Shown here: positions 1-5,982 of the stretch, piece after piece | Layout of the letters: each line of letters starts with the position of its first letter | Numbering within the stretch: the first letter of the stretch is position 1 | Assembly (NCBI GenBank): GCA_035286665.1 | Contig: DATECY010000173.1 | Span: forward strand, 1-5,982 | Reading direction: 5' to 3' | Source: RBG-16-68-21 sp035286665 | GTDB taxonomy: Bacteria; Actinomycetota; Acidimicrobiia; Spongiisociales; UBA11373 | DNA: 5,982 nt | Made by a program: the position numbers and the translations under genes | Notes under the pieces: generated by a model | Seen by the model: only the letters and a program-made list of their open reading frames with translations | What the model was told of the DNA's origin: nothing | The model's database searches: none

Positions 1-1863
1 GGGGTCGGCGGGATCCTGCGCGACATCGTCGCCCAGGGCGCCCGGCCGGTGGCGGTCATGGACGGGCTCTGTTTCGGCGACCCCGCCAACCCGCGGACCC
101 GATGGCTGCGCGACGGGATCGTCGCCGGGATCGGCGGGTACGGCAACGCCTACGGGGTGCCCAACGTCGGAGGCGTCACCGTCTACGACGCCCGCTATCA
201 GGGCAACCCGCTCGTCAACGCCCTCGCCGCCGGCCTGGTGCGCCACGACGAGATGCGCACCGCCGCAGCCACCGGGGCCGGCAACGCGCTCCTCTACGTG
301 GGGGCAACCACCGGACGGGACGGGATCCTCGGCGCGGCCTTCGCCTCGGAGGCACTCGGTCACTCCGACGAGCACGCCGCCCAGCGCTCACACGTCCAGG
401 TCGGCGATCCGTTCACCGGCAAGAAGCTGATGGAGGCCTGCCTGTCGTTCGGGCCCGGCGACGGGCTCATCGCCGGGCAGGACCTCGGCGCCTGCGGCAT
501 CGCCTGTGCCGTCCACGAGATGGCCGCGGCCGGGCACAGCGGATTCGAGGTGGACCTCGACGCCGTCCCCCTCAGGGAGATCGACATCGAGCCGGCGGAG
601 ATCCTCCTGTCCGAGTCCCAGGAGCGATTCCTCTTCGTCGTGGCCGCCGATCGGGCCGACGAGGCCGTCAGCCACTTCCGCGGTCACGGGGTGCATGCCG
701 CCGTCATCGGACGGGTCGCGGAGGGCGGGCGGGTCCGGGTCCGCTCCGGCGCCACGGTGGTGGCCGACCTCCCGGCGGCGCTCGTCGCCGACGGCGCCCC
801 GGCCCAGCACTGGGACGCCGCTCCCGCCATACCCGGGCCGCAGCCGTACCCGGAGTTCGGCCCACCCGCCGACCCGAATGCCACCCTCCTCGGCCTGCTG
901 GCGCGGCCCGGCGCAGGCGACGCCGGCCCGCTCTGCGAGCGCTACGACCAGACGGTGGGCAACCGCACGATCCGTGGTCCCGGCCAGGGCGAGGCGGCCG
1001 TCCTCCGCCTCCCGGGGACCGCCCGGGCGTTCGCTCTCGATCTCGTCACCGGAGGCGAGGGGTGTGCCGTCGATCCGTATCTGGGCGTCCAGGCGGCACT
1101 CGGGGCGGCGGTGCGCAACCTGGCCTGCGTCGGCGCCGAGGCGGTGGCGATCACCGACGGGCTCAATGTCGGCTCGCCGTCGGATCCGGTCGAATACGCC
1201 CGGCTGGCCGCGGTCGTCCGGGGTCTCGGGGACGGTCTGCGCGCCCTCGGACTCGCGGTGACCGGCGGCAACTGCTCGCTCTACAACGAGTCGCCGTCGG
1301 GCGCCATCCCCCCCACCCCGATGATCGGGGCGATCGGGGTGATCGCCGACCATGCAGCGATTCCGTCCGCGACCATGGACGATGGTGAGGCGGTTCTCCT
1401 GCTCGGGGCGCCGTCCGATCGGCCCACCCTCTCGGCGTACGGAAGGGCGGTCACCGGATCGGAGATCGGCCCGGCTCCCGCCGTAGACCTCGACGCCGAC
1501 GCCCGGCTCGCCAGGTTCCTGGTCTCCCAGGCAGCCGGAGGACGGATCCGCGCCGCCAAGGACGTCGGCCGCGGCGGGGCGGCGATCGCGCTGGCGGCGC
1601 TGTGCCTCCGCAGCGGCAGGGGCGCCGCAGTGACCCTCGACGTCCCCGGGCGGACCGACTGGATCGCCTTCGGGGAGTACCCGGGGTGTGCCTGGGTGAC
1701 GGTCGATCCCGACGACGCCGCCGTGGTCGAGGCCGCCGCCGCCGAGGCAGGGCTCGCCGCCCGGAGATGCGGCGTCGTCGGCGGCGACCGCCTCACCGTC
1801 GAAGGCCTCATCGATCTGTCGCTGGCCGATCTCGGCGCCGCGGCGGCACGGGGGGCGGCATGA
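1..1863 (+). CDS. purL: Phosphoribosylformylglycinamidine synthase subunit PurL, 5'-truncated by the window edge
   Basis: PurL is the ATP-dependent synthetase subunit that converts FGAR to FGAM in the cytoplasm (step 4 of purine synthesis), using ammonia supplied by PurQ in a PurS/PurQ/PurL complex. The frame is already open at base 1 and reads straight into PurL sequence (GVGGILRDIV), so the real start lies upstream. Visible family blocks, in fragment numbering, are GVPNVGG near 45, QVGDPFTGKK at 133-142, LSESQER at 203-209, YDQTV at 315-319 opening the second half, DGLNVG at 386-391 and TGGNCSLYNE at 421-430. The fragment has 620 residues. Small PurL proteins have about 730-750, so roughly 100-120 N-terminal residues are missing, including the region of the early catalytic His. 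No glutaminase domain follows, so this is the small form rather than the roughly 1300-residue fused form. The TGA stop overlaps the purF start. Identification is secure; no frameshift is seen. Confidence 0.97.
   Translation, partial: GVGGILRDIVAQGARPVAVMDGLCFGDPANPRTRWLRDGIVAGIGGYGNAYGVPNVGGVTVYDARYQGNPLVNALAAGLVRHDEMRTAAATGAGNALLYVGATTGRDGILGAAFASEALGHSDEHAAQRSHVQVGDPFTGKKLMEACLSFGPGDGLIAGQDLGACGIACAVHEMAAAGHSGFEVDLDAVPLREIDIEPAEILLSESQERFLFVVAADRADEAVSHFRGHGVHAAVIGRVAEGGRVRVRSGATVVADLPAALVADGAPAQHWDAAPAIPGPQPYPEFGPPADPNATLLGLLARPGAGDAGPLCERYDQTVGNRTIRGPGQGEAAVLRLPGTARAFALDLVTGGEGCAVDPYLGVQAALGAAVRNLACVGAEAVAITDGLNVGSPSDPVEYARLAAVVRGLGDGLRALGLAVTGGNCSLYNESPSGAIPPTPMIGAIGVIADHAAIPSATMDDGEAVLLLGAPSDRPTLSAYGRAVTGSEIGPAPAVDLDADARLARFLVSQAAGGRIRAAKDVGRGGAAIALAALCLRSGRGAAVTLDVPGRTDWIAFGEYPGCAWVTVDPDDAAVVEAAAAEAGLAARRCGVVGGDRLTVEGLIDLSLADLGAAAARGAA
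1860..1863 (+). promoter_or_regulatory. purL/purF stop-start overlap (ATGA)
   Basis: The ATG of purF (1860-1862) shares bases with the TGA of purL (1861-1863). The sequence just before it is a G-run (1850-1855) rather than a clear AGGAGG. Initiation of purF therefore probably relies on ribosomes finishing purL, that is, translational coupling. Confidence 0.85.
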
Positions 1864-3230
1864 TCGGCGTCCCGCTCGACAAGATGCGCGAGGCGTGCGG
1901 GGTGGTCGCGGTGTACACCGAAGACATTGCCGCACCGATGGTGCACCGAGCCCTCTTCGAGCTGCAGCATCGCGGCCAGGAGGGCGCCGGGATCGTCTCC
2001 ACGGAGGTCGACGGGACCCTTCACGTGGCGAAGGGGCTCGGACTGATCGCCGACGCCCTCCCCTACCGACGCATCGAGGAGCTACCGGGAAGCAACGCCA
2101 TTGGCCACTGCCGGTACTCGACCGTCGATCCCGACCTCAGCATCCAGCCCTTCGTGGCCACGACGCCATACGGGCGGCTCGCCATCGCCCACAACGGCAA
2201 CATCAAGAACGCCCCGGAGCTCCATTCCCGGCTCGAATCGCGGGGCGCGCTGCTGTCCACCGCCCTCGACACCGAGCTCCTCGTCCACCTCATTGCCCAG
2301 TCCCAGGCGCCCGACTTCCCCTCCGCCCTGCGGAGCATGGCCGCCGAGGCGGTCGGCGCCTACTCGCTGACGATGATCTGCAACGGCCGGATCTACGCGT
2401 TGCGCGATCCGAACGGGCTGCGACCGCTGGTCCTCGGGCAGCTGAAGACCGGGTGGGTGATCGCATCCGAGACCTGCGCGCTCGACGCGCTCCACGCCAC
2501 CTACGTCCGCGAGATCGAGCCGGGCGAGCTGGTCACGATCGGCCCCGAGGGCGTGGAAGCCCGTCAGCTCCTCACCCCAGCGGCGCCGGCGCCGTGCGTG
2601 TTCGAACTGGTGTACTTCTCCCGCCCCAACTCGACCGTGTTCGGCCAGTCGGTGAACTCGGCACGGATCCGGATGGGCATGGAACTGGCGGCGGCCGACG
2701 AAGAGGCCGGACTGGAGCCGCCGGACCTCGTGATCCCGGTGCCGGACTCCGGAGTTCCCGCGGCGATCGGATACAGTCGCCGCAGCGGGGTGCTCTACGA
2801 GAAGGCGATCCTGCGCAGCCACTACGTGGGGCGCACCTTCATCCTCCCCGACCAGGACTCCCGCACCTCCCAGATCGAGCTCAAGCTCTCGGTGGTCAAA
2901 GCGTCCGTCCAGGGACTGCGCGTGATGCTCATCGACGACTCGATCGTGCGGGGCAACACCTCGCGCCAGATCGTCCAGATGATCCGCGACGCCGGTGCGG
3001 CCGAGGTGACGATGCGGGTGGCCAGCCCGCCGCTGGCGTGGCCGTGCTACCTCGGCATCGACACCCCGGATCGCGACGAGCTGGTGATCAACCGGGCCGG
3101 CTCGGTGGAACGGGTCGCCGAGTTGATCGGTGTCGAGGACCTCCGCTACCTCTCCCTCGACGGGCTGCGCCGGGCGGCGGGCGGCCAGGACTACTGCAGG
3201 GCGTGCATGACGGGCGAGTACCCGGTGTGA
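1860..3230 (+). CDS. purF: Amidophosphoribosyltransferase PurF, propeptide and [4Fe-4S] class
   Basis: PurF catalyses the committed step: PRPP plus glutamine gives 5-phosphoribosylamine. The 456-residue protein has an N-terminal Ntn-type glutaminase domain and a C-terminal phosphoribosyltransferase domain. Cys13 (in REACGVV) is the expected nucleophile, exposed when a 12-residue propeptide is removed. HRGQEGAG (37-44), IGHCRYST (81-88) and HNGN (111-114) complete the glutaminase signature. The PRPP loop is DDSIVRGNTS at 359-368. Four cysteines fall where Bacillus subtilis-type PurF binds its iron-sulfur cluster: Cys246 (CVFELVYFSRP), Cys396 (CYLGID), and Cys446 and Cys449 (CRAC). The ATG at 1860 is chosen because it overlaps the purL stop as ATGA and gives a propeptide of normal size. 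The ATG at 1884 would leave only MREA ahead of the Cys and has no visible ribosome site. By family knowledge, nucleotide feedback inhibition and oxygen lability of the cluster are likely. The longer open frame back to 1602 is not coding. Confidence 0.97.
   Translation: MIGVPLDKMREACGVVAVYTEDIAAPMVHRALFELQHRGQEGAGIVSTEVDGTLHVAKGLGLIADALPYRRIEELPGSNAIGHCRYSTVDPDLSIQPFVATTPYGRLAIAHNGNIKNAPELHSRLESRGALLSTALDTELLVHLIAQSQAPDFPSALRSMAAEAVGAYSLTMICNGRIYALRDPNGLRPLVLGQLKTGWVIASETCALDALHATYVREIEPGELVTIGPEGVEARQLLTPAAPAPCVFELVYFSRPNSTVFGQSVNSARIRMGMELAAADEEAGLEPPDLVIPVPDSGVPAAIGYSRRSGVLYEKAILRSHYVGRTFILPDQDSRTSQIELKLSVVKASVQGLRVMLIDDSIVRGNTSRQIVQMIRDAGAAEVTMRVASPPLAWPCYLGIDTPDRDELVINRAGSVERVAELIGVEDLRYLSLDGLRRAAGGQDYCRACMTGEYPV
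3227..3230 (+). promoter_or_regulatory. purF/purM stop-start overlap (GTGA)
   Basis: The purM GTG start (3227-3229) overlaps the purF TGA stop (3228-3230). Only a weak purine-rich GGGCGAG (3212-3218) lies upstream, 8 bases from the start, so coupling to purF translation is likely. Confidence 0.82.
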
Positions 3231-4246
3231 GCGGGCTCTCCTACCGGGAATCCGGAGTCGACGTCGCCGCCGCCGAGCGATTCATCACCGCCATCGCACC
3301 CATCGTGCGATCCACCCACGGCCCCGAGGTGGTCGACCACCCCTCCCGATTCGCCGGCCTGGTTCGCCCCGACGTCACGGGGATGGGCGATCCGATCATC
3401 GCCGCCACCTGCGACGGGGTCGGCACCAAGGTGCTGCTGGCACGCCGGCCCGCCGACTTCGAGGGGCTCGGCATCGACCTGGTGGCGATGAGCGTCAACG
3501 ACCTCCTCCCCCTCCGGGCCCGCCCACTGCTGTTCCTCGACTACCTCGCCTCCTCCGGATTGGATGCCCCCCGGTTCGAGGCCGCGGTCCGCGGCATCGC
3601 TGCAGGGTGCCGGATGGCGCACTGCGCGCTCGTCGGCGGTGAGACGGCCGAACTCCCCGGCATGTACGCCGGGGGTCAGGTGGAGATGGTCGGCTTCGCC
3701 GTCGGTGTCGTCGACCACGCCGACCTCCCCGACCCGGCAGCAACGTCGCCGGGAGATGTGGTGCTGGCGCTGCCCTCGACCGGACTCCACGCCAACGGGT
3801 TCTCCCTGGCTCGCCGGGCATTGTTCGACCGGGGTGAGCTCGACCCCGAGACGGTGCTCCCCGAACTCGGCCGGTCCCTCTCCGACGAACTGCTCACCCC
3901 GACCGCGATCTACGTGGACCGGGTGCTGGCGCTCATGGATGCCGTCGCGGTGAGGGCGGCGGCCCACGTCACCGGCGGCGGGCTCGCCGGGCGGGCGGGC
4001 GCCCTTGCCGGCGACGGCCTGACGATCCGCATCGACCCCGACACCTACCCCCGGCCGCCGATCCTCGAACTGATCCGGACCAGCGGCGAGGTGACGGCGG
4101 CGGAGATGGCCGCCACCTTCAACATGGGCCTCGGCTTCCTCGCCGTGGTCGGAGCGGATGACGCCGCCACCGGGGAATCGCTCGGCTGGCTCCGGGTCGG
4201 AGAGATCGTTGCCGGCTCCGGGAAGGTCGATCTCGGCCATGTCTAG
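3227..4246 (+). CDS. purM: Phosphoribosylformylglycinamidine cyclo-ligase (AIR synthetase) PurM
   Basis: PurM closes the imidazole ring, converting FGAM plus ATP to AIR (step 5), acting on the product of the PurL encoded two genes upstream. The protein has 339 residues, within the usual 335-350, and shares the two-part ATP-binding fold of PurL. Markers are SYRESGVD at the N terminus, DGVGTK at 63-68, GIDLVAMSVNDL, GGETAELPGMY at 137-147, TGGGL at 249-253 and TFNMGLGF from 297. The start is GTG at 3227, inside the purF stop (GTGA); it gives exactly the expected N terminus and no other early start is in frame. Two segments depart from the family consensus as I remember it. The stretch after VNDL reads LPLRARPLLFLDY rather than the usual QGAEPLFFLDY type. 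The region after TGGGL lacks the common ENLPR element and instead has AGRAGALAGDG. The nucleotide-binding motifs are intact, so the enzyme is probably functional. Confidence 0.96.
   Translation: MSGLSYRESGVDVAAAERFITAIAPIVRSTHGPEVVDHPSRFAGLVRPDVTGMGDPIIAATCDGVGTKVLLARRPADFEGLGIDLVAMSVNDLLPLRARPLLFLDYLASSGLDAPRFEAAVRGIAAGCRMAHCALVGGETAELPGMYAGGQVEMVGFAVGVVDHADLPDPAATSPGDVVLALPSTGLHANGFSLARRALFDRGELDPETVLPELGRSLSDELLTPTAIYVDRVLALMDAVAVRAAAHVTGGGLAGRAGALAGDGLTIRIDPDTYPRPPILELIRTSGEVTAAEMAATFNMGLGFLAVVGADDAATGESLGWLRVGEIVAGSGKVDLGHV
4239..4246 (+). promoter_or_regulatory. purM/purN-purH overlap (8 bases, ATGTCTAG)
   Basis: The ATG of the fusion gene (4239-4241) precedes the TAG stop of purM (4244-4246), giving an 8-base overlap. 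A GGAAGG element at 4221-4226 is a fair Shine-Dalgarno sequence, but it sits 12 bases from the ATG, longer than ideal. Coupled or re-initiated translation is likely. Confidence 0.8.
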
Positions 4247-4793
4247 ACCGCGGTTCGCCATCCTCGGCTCCGGCCGGGGCTCCAACGCCGAACGGCTCAT
4301 GGAAGCGTTCGCCACCTCCGTCACCGATGCCGACCTGGCGCTCGTCGTGAGTGACGTGCCCGGCGCCCCGATCCTCGACCGGGCGCAACGACGCGGCCAT
4401 GCCACCGCCGTCGTCGACGGGCCCAAGCCGGCCCAGGAGGCCGCCCTGCTCGCCACCCTCGCCGAGGCGGGTGTCGGCCACCTGCTCCTCGGTGGATACC
4501 TGCGGATCCTCTCGCCCGACTTCCTCCGCCGCTTCGGCGGCACCGTGCTCAACATCCATCCGTCGATCCTGCCGGCCTTCCCGGGGCTCGACGCACCAGC
4601 CCGTCAATGGGAGGCAGGGGTGGCGGTGGCCGGAGCAACCGTGCACTTCGTCGACGAGGGAGTCGACACCGGGCCGATCCTGCTCCAGGGCCGGATCGCG
4701 GTGCGCGGCGACGAGGGGCCCCAGGGCCTCGCCGATCGGATCCTCATCGAGGTCGAGCACCGCATCTACCCGCGGGCACTCCGGCTCCTCATC
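4239..4793 (+). other. purN: PurN (phosphoribosylglycinamide formyltransferase) domain of the fusion
   Basis: This is the N-terminal part of the fusion, residues 1 to about 185. It contains the nucleotide-site loop GSGRGSN, the NIHP catalytic motif at 105-108 and Asp143 of VDTGP. It ends after EHRIYPRALRLLI, which matches the last helix of compact PurN proteins. It is shorter than the 212-residue E. coli enzyme because the C-terminal tail is replaced by the linker to PurH. The 3' boundary is approximate. Confidence 0.9.
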
Positions 4794-5982
4794 GATCAGG
4801 TGGCGATGGAAGCGGCGGGCGCCGCCGCCGAGGGCGTGGTGCGCCGGGCCCTCATCAGCGTCCACGACAAGACCGGCGTCGTCGACCTGGGCCGGCGGCT
4901 CGCGGCGGCCGGGGTGGCGATCGTCGCCTCCGGCGGGACCGCCGCCACCCTGGAAGGGGCCGGGGTCCCGGTCACCGAAGTCGCCGCCGTCACCGGCGCC
5001 CCCGAGATCCTCGATGGCCGGGTGAAGACCCTCCATCCGGCGATCCACGCCGGGATCCTCGCCGACCGCAGGAACCCGGATCACCGCGCCCAACTGGTCT
5101 CGGGAGGCCACGAACCGATCGACCTGGTGGTGAGCAACCTATACCCCTTCCGCGACGTGGTCGCCGCCGGGGCCGGGTACGACGAGGTGGTCGAGAACAT
5201 CGACATCGGCGGGCCGACGCTGGTGCGGGCCGCCGCCAAGAATGCCGACGGCGGGGTGTCCGTCGTCACCGACCCCGCCGACTACGAACGGGTGCTCGGC
5301 CACGTCGAGACGAGCGGGCGGGTCCCTCTCGCGGTGCGACGGGACCTCGCCGCTTCGGCCTTCTCCCTGATCGCCGGCTACGACGCGGCCATCGCCGACT
5401 GGTTCGCCGGAACGGGGTCGGCACCCCCCATCGGCCGCTTCGTGACCGCACGGCCACTTCGATACGGCGAGAACCCCCATCAATCGGCGATGCTCCACGT
5501 GGGCGACGGCGGACGCGGCGTCGCCGCCGGGGAGGTGCTTCAAGGCAAGGAGATCTCCTACAACAACTACCTCGATCTCGACGCCGCCTACCGGGCGGCC
5601 TACGGGCCGGGGCCGCATCGGTGCGCGGTCGTCAAACACACCAACCCCTGCGGGCTCGCCGAGGCCGCCGATCAGGCGGGGGCCTTCACCCGGGCGCTCT
5701 CCGGCGACCCGATGGCCGCCTTCGGCTCCGTGCTCGGGTTCAACCGGCCGGTCGAGTCGGCGACTGCCGGAGCGATCATCGACTCGGGCCTGTTCGTCGA
5801 GTGCATCGCCGCGCCGGGGTTCGACGACGGGGCCCGCGACCGCCTCGCCGCTCGTGTCAATCTCCGCCTGGTCGCGGTCCCGCCCGGGGACCCGGCCCCG
5901 GACGTCATGCTCCACACCGTCGGCGGGGGCCTTCTCGTTCAGCAGCCCGATCCGGGGATCACCGACCCCGCGGAGTGGCGGG
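4239..5982 (+). CDS. purN/purH: PurN-PurH fusion: GAR transformylase joined to AICAR transformylase/IMP cyclohydrolase, 3'-truncated by the window edge
   Basis: One continuous frame of 581 codons with no stop carries two enzymes normally encoded separately. Residues 1 to about 185 are PurN, which formylates GAR with 10-formyl-THF (step 3). It has an N-terminal GSGRGSN loop and the catalytic set Asn105 and His107 (NIHPSILPAFPG) and Asp143 (VDTGP), spaced as in Escherichia coli PurN. Residues 186-201 form an Ala/Gly-rich linker. From about 202 the protein is PurH. Its IMP cyclohydrolase part has RRALISV, DKTG (210-213), Lys263 in GRVKTLHP, Tyr302 in NLYPF, DIGG at 322 and Lys334 in AAAKN. Its AICAR transformylase part has RYGENPHQ (408-415), GKEISYNNY from 436, catalytic Lys466-His467 in VKHTNPCG, and DPMAAFG at 490. 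About 130 C-terminal residues lie beyond the window. The ATG at 4239 overlaps the purM stop by 8 bases. All the active-site residues I could look for are present in both halves, so both are probably active. An additional free PurH from an internal start is possible. Confidence 0.93.
   Translation, partial: MSRPRFAILGSGRGSNAERLMEAFATSVTDADLALVVSDVPGAPILDRAQRRGHATAVVDGPKPAQEAALLATLAEAGVGHLLLGGYLRILSPDFLRRFGGTVLNIHPSILPAFPGLDAPARQWEAGVAVAGATVHFVDEGVDTGPILLQGRIAVRGDEGPQGLADRILIEVEHRIYPRALRLLIDQVAMEAAGAAAEGVVRRALISVHDKTGVVDLGRRLAAAGVAIVASGGTAATLEGAGVPVTEVAAVTGAPEILDGRVKTLHPAIHAGILADRRNPDHRAQLVSGGHEPIDLVVSNLYPFRDVVAAGAGYDEVVENIDIGGPTLVRAAAKNADGGVSVVTDPADYERVLGHVETSGRVPLAVRRDLAASAFSLIAGYDAAIADWFAGTGSAPPIGRFVTARPLRYGENPHQSAMLHVGDGGRGVAAGEVLQGKEISYNNYLDLDAAYRAAYGPGPHRCAVVKHTNPCGLAEAADQAGAFTRALSGDPMAAFGSVLGFNRPVESATAGAIIDSGLFVECIAAPGFDDGARDRLAARVNLRLVAVPPGDPAPDVMLHTVGGGLLVQQPDPGITDPAEWR
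4830..4841 (+). promoter_or_regulatory. Possible internal translation start for a free PurH
   Basis: Inside the linker, GAGGG (4830-4834) lies 4 bases before an in-frame GTG (4839-4841). That GTG falls exactly where separate PurH proteins begin (V-RRALISV). A second candidate is the ATG at 4806, with AGGTGG at 4798-4803, but its spacing of 2 bases is poor. This could be a remnant of an older separate purH start or a working internal start. In GC-rich DNA such matches also arise by chance. Confidence 0.25.
4839..5982 (+). other. purH: PurH (AICAR formyltransferase/IMP cyclohydrolase) domain of the fusion, incomplete
   Basis: This is the C-terminal part of the fusion, residues 201 to 581 in fusion numbering. 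It starts with V-RRALISV, which lines up with the normal N terminus of free-standing PurH (M-x-RALISV). It carries the whole cyclohydrolase domain and about two thirds of the transformylase domain, including the Lys-His pair at 466-467. The sequence stops at PAEWR, so the C-terminal end of about 130 residues, which helps form the dimeric active site, is outside the window. Confidence 0.92.

Noticed and set aside
102..1388. 428-codon + strand frame within purL, extremely Arg-rich.
   Set aside because: It is a shifted reading of purL; the composition (mostly Arg, Gly, Pro, Ala) is that of an out-of-frame GC-rich gene.
1602..1859. Upstream extension of the purF frame into the end of purL.
   Set aside because: The extension is Arg-rich noise; family length, the propeptide position and the ATGA overlap all place the start at 1860.
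1836..1860. GC-rich run at the purL/purF junction considered as a hairpin or terminator.
   Set aside because: No clear inverted repeat with a T-run follows, and it lies within the PurL C-terminal codons.
388..1935. 515-codon open frame on the - strand opposite purL.
   Set aside because: It is a mirror of a GC-rich coding strand: rich in Arg, Gly and Asp with no recognisable domain, and fully overlaps a certain gene.
1895..3226. Upstream extension of the purM frame through purF.
   Set aside because: The translation is out-of-frame purF; PurM homology begins exactly at the GTG at 3227.
3191..4555. 454-codon open frame on the - strand opposite purM and purN.
   Set aside because: It has low-complexity Gly/Asp/Val-rich composition typical of antisense frames in GC-rich DNA, has no family motif, and spans two certain genes and their junction.
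4119..5111. 330-codon open frame on the - strand opposite the PurN-PurH fusion.
   Set aside because: It is an antisense shadow without motifs; the opposite strand has complete catalytic motifs.
5139..5915. 258-codon open frame on the - strand opposite PurH.
   Set aside because: It is an antisense shadow with biased composition and no conserved blocks.
1..5982. Search for a novel defence, mobile or RNA-based system.
   Set aside because: All bases are accounted for by purine biosynthesis genes; no repeats, tRNA/rRNA, integrase, transposase or unexplained gap is present.

Overview
The window is wall-to-wall coding on the + strand and holds part of a de novo purine biosynthesis operon: purL (5' end outside the window), purF, purM, and one long open frame that joins purN to purH and runs off the 3' end. 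There is no gap between genes. The junctions overlap by 4 bases (purL/purF, ATGA), 4 bases (purF/purM, GTGA) and 8 bases (purM/purN), so the genes are very probably co-transcribed and translationally coupled. I see no promoter, terminator, RNA gene, mobile element, repeat family or CRISPR array.

The base composition is very GC-rich (about 70% by eye) with strong G/C preference at third positions. PurL is the small form that needs separate PurS and PurQ, and PurF is the propeptide-bearing [4Fe-4S] class. Together these fit a high-GC actinobacterium. A deep lineage such as Acidimicrobiia is possible, but that is inference from composition and protein style, not from a marker.

Layout: 1-1863 PurL (step 4, FGAR to FGAM); 1860-3230 PurF (step 1, PRPP to phosphoribosylamine); 3227-4246 PurM (step 5, FGAM to AIR); 4239 to beyond 5982 PurN (step 3, GAR to FGAR) fused in frame to PurH (steps 9-10, AICAR to FAICAR to IMP). 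The operon thus carries the committed step, most of the middle of the pathway and the last two steps. PurD, PurS/PurQ, PurK/PurE, PurC and PurB must be encoded elsewhere, with purS and purQ perhaps just upstream.

The most noteworthy feature is the PurN-PurH fusion. It puts both 10-formyl-tetrahydrofolate-dependent transformylases of the pathway on one polypeptide. The junction contains no stop triplet in any forward frame for about 670 bases, so a single insertion or deletion error cannot easily explain it. Otherwise the region is ordinary housekeeping metabolism, and I find no sign of a new kind of system.
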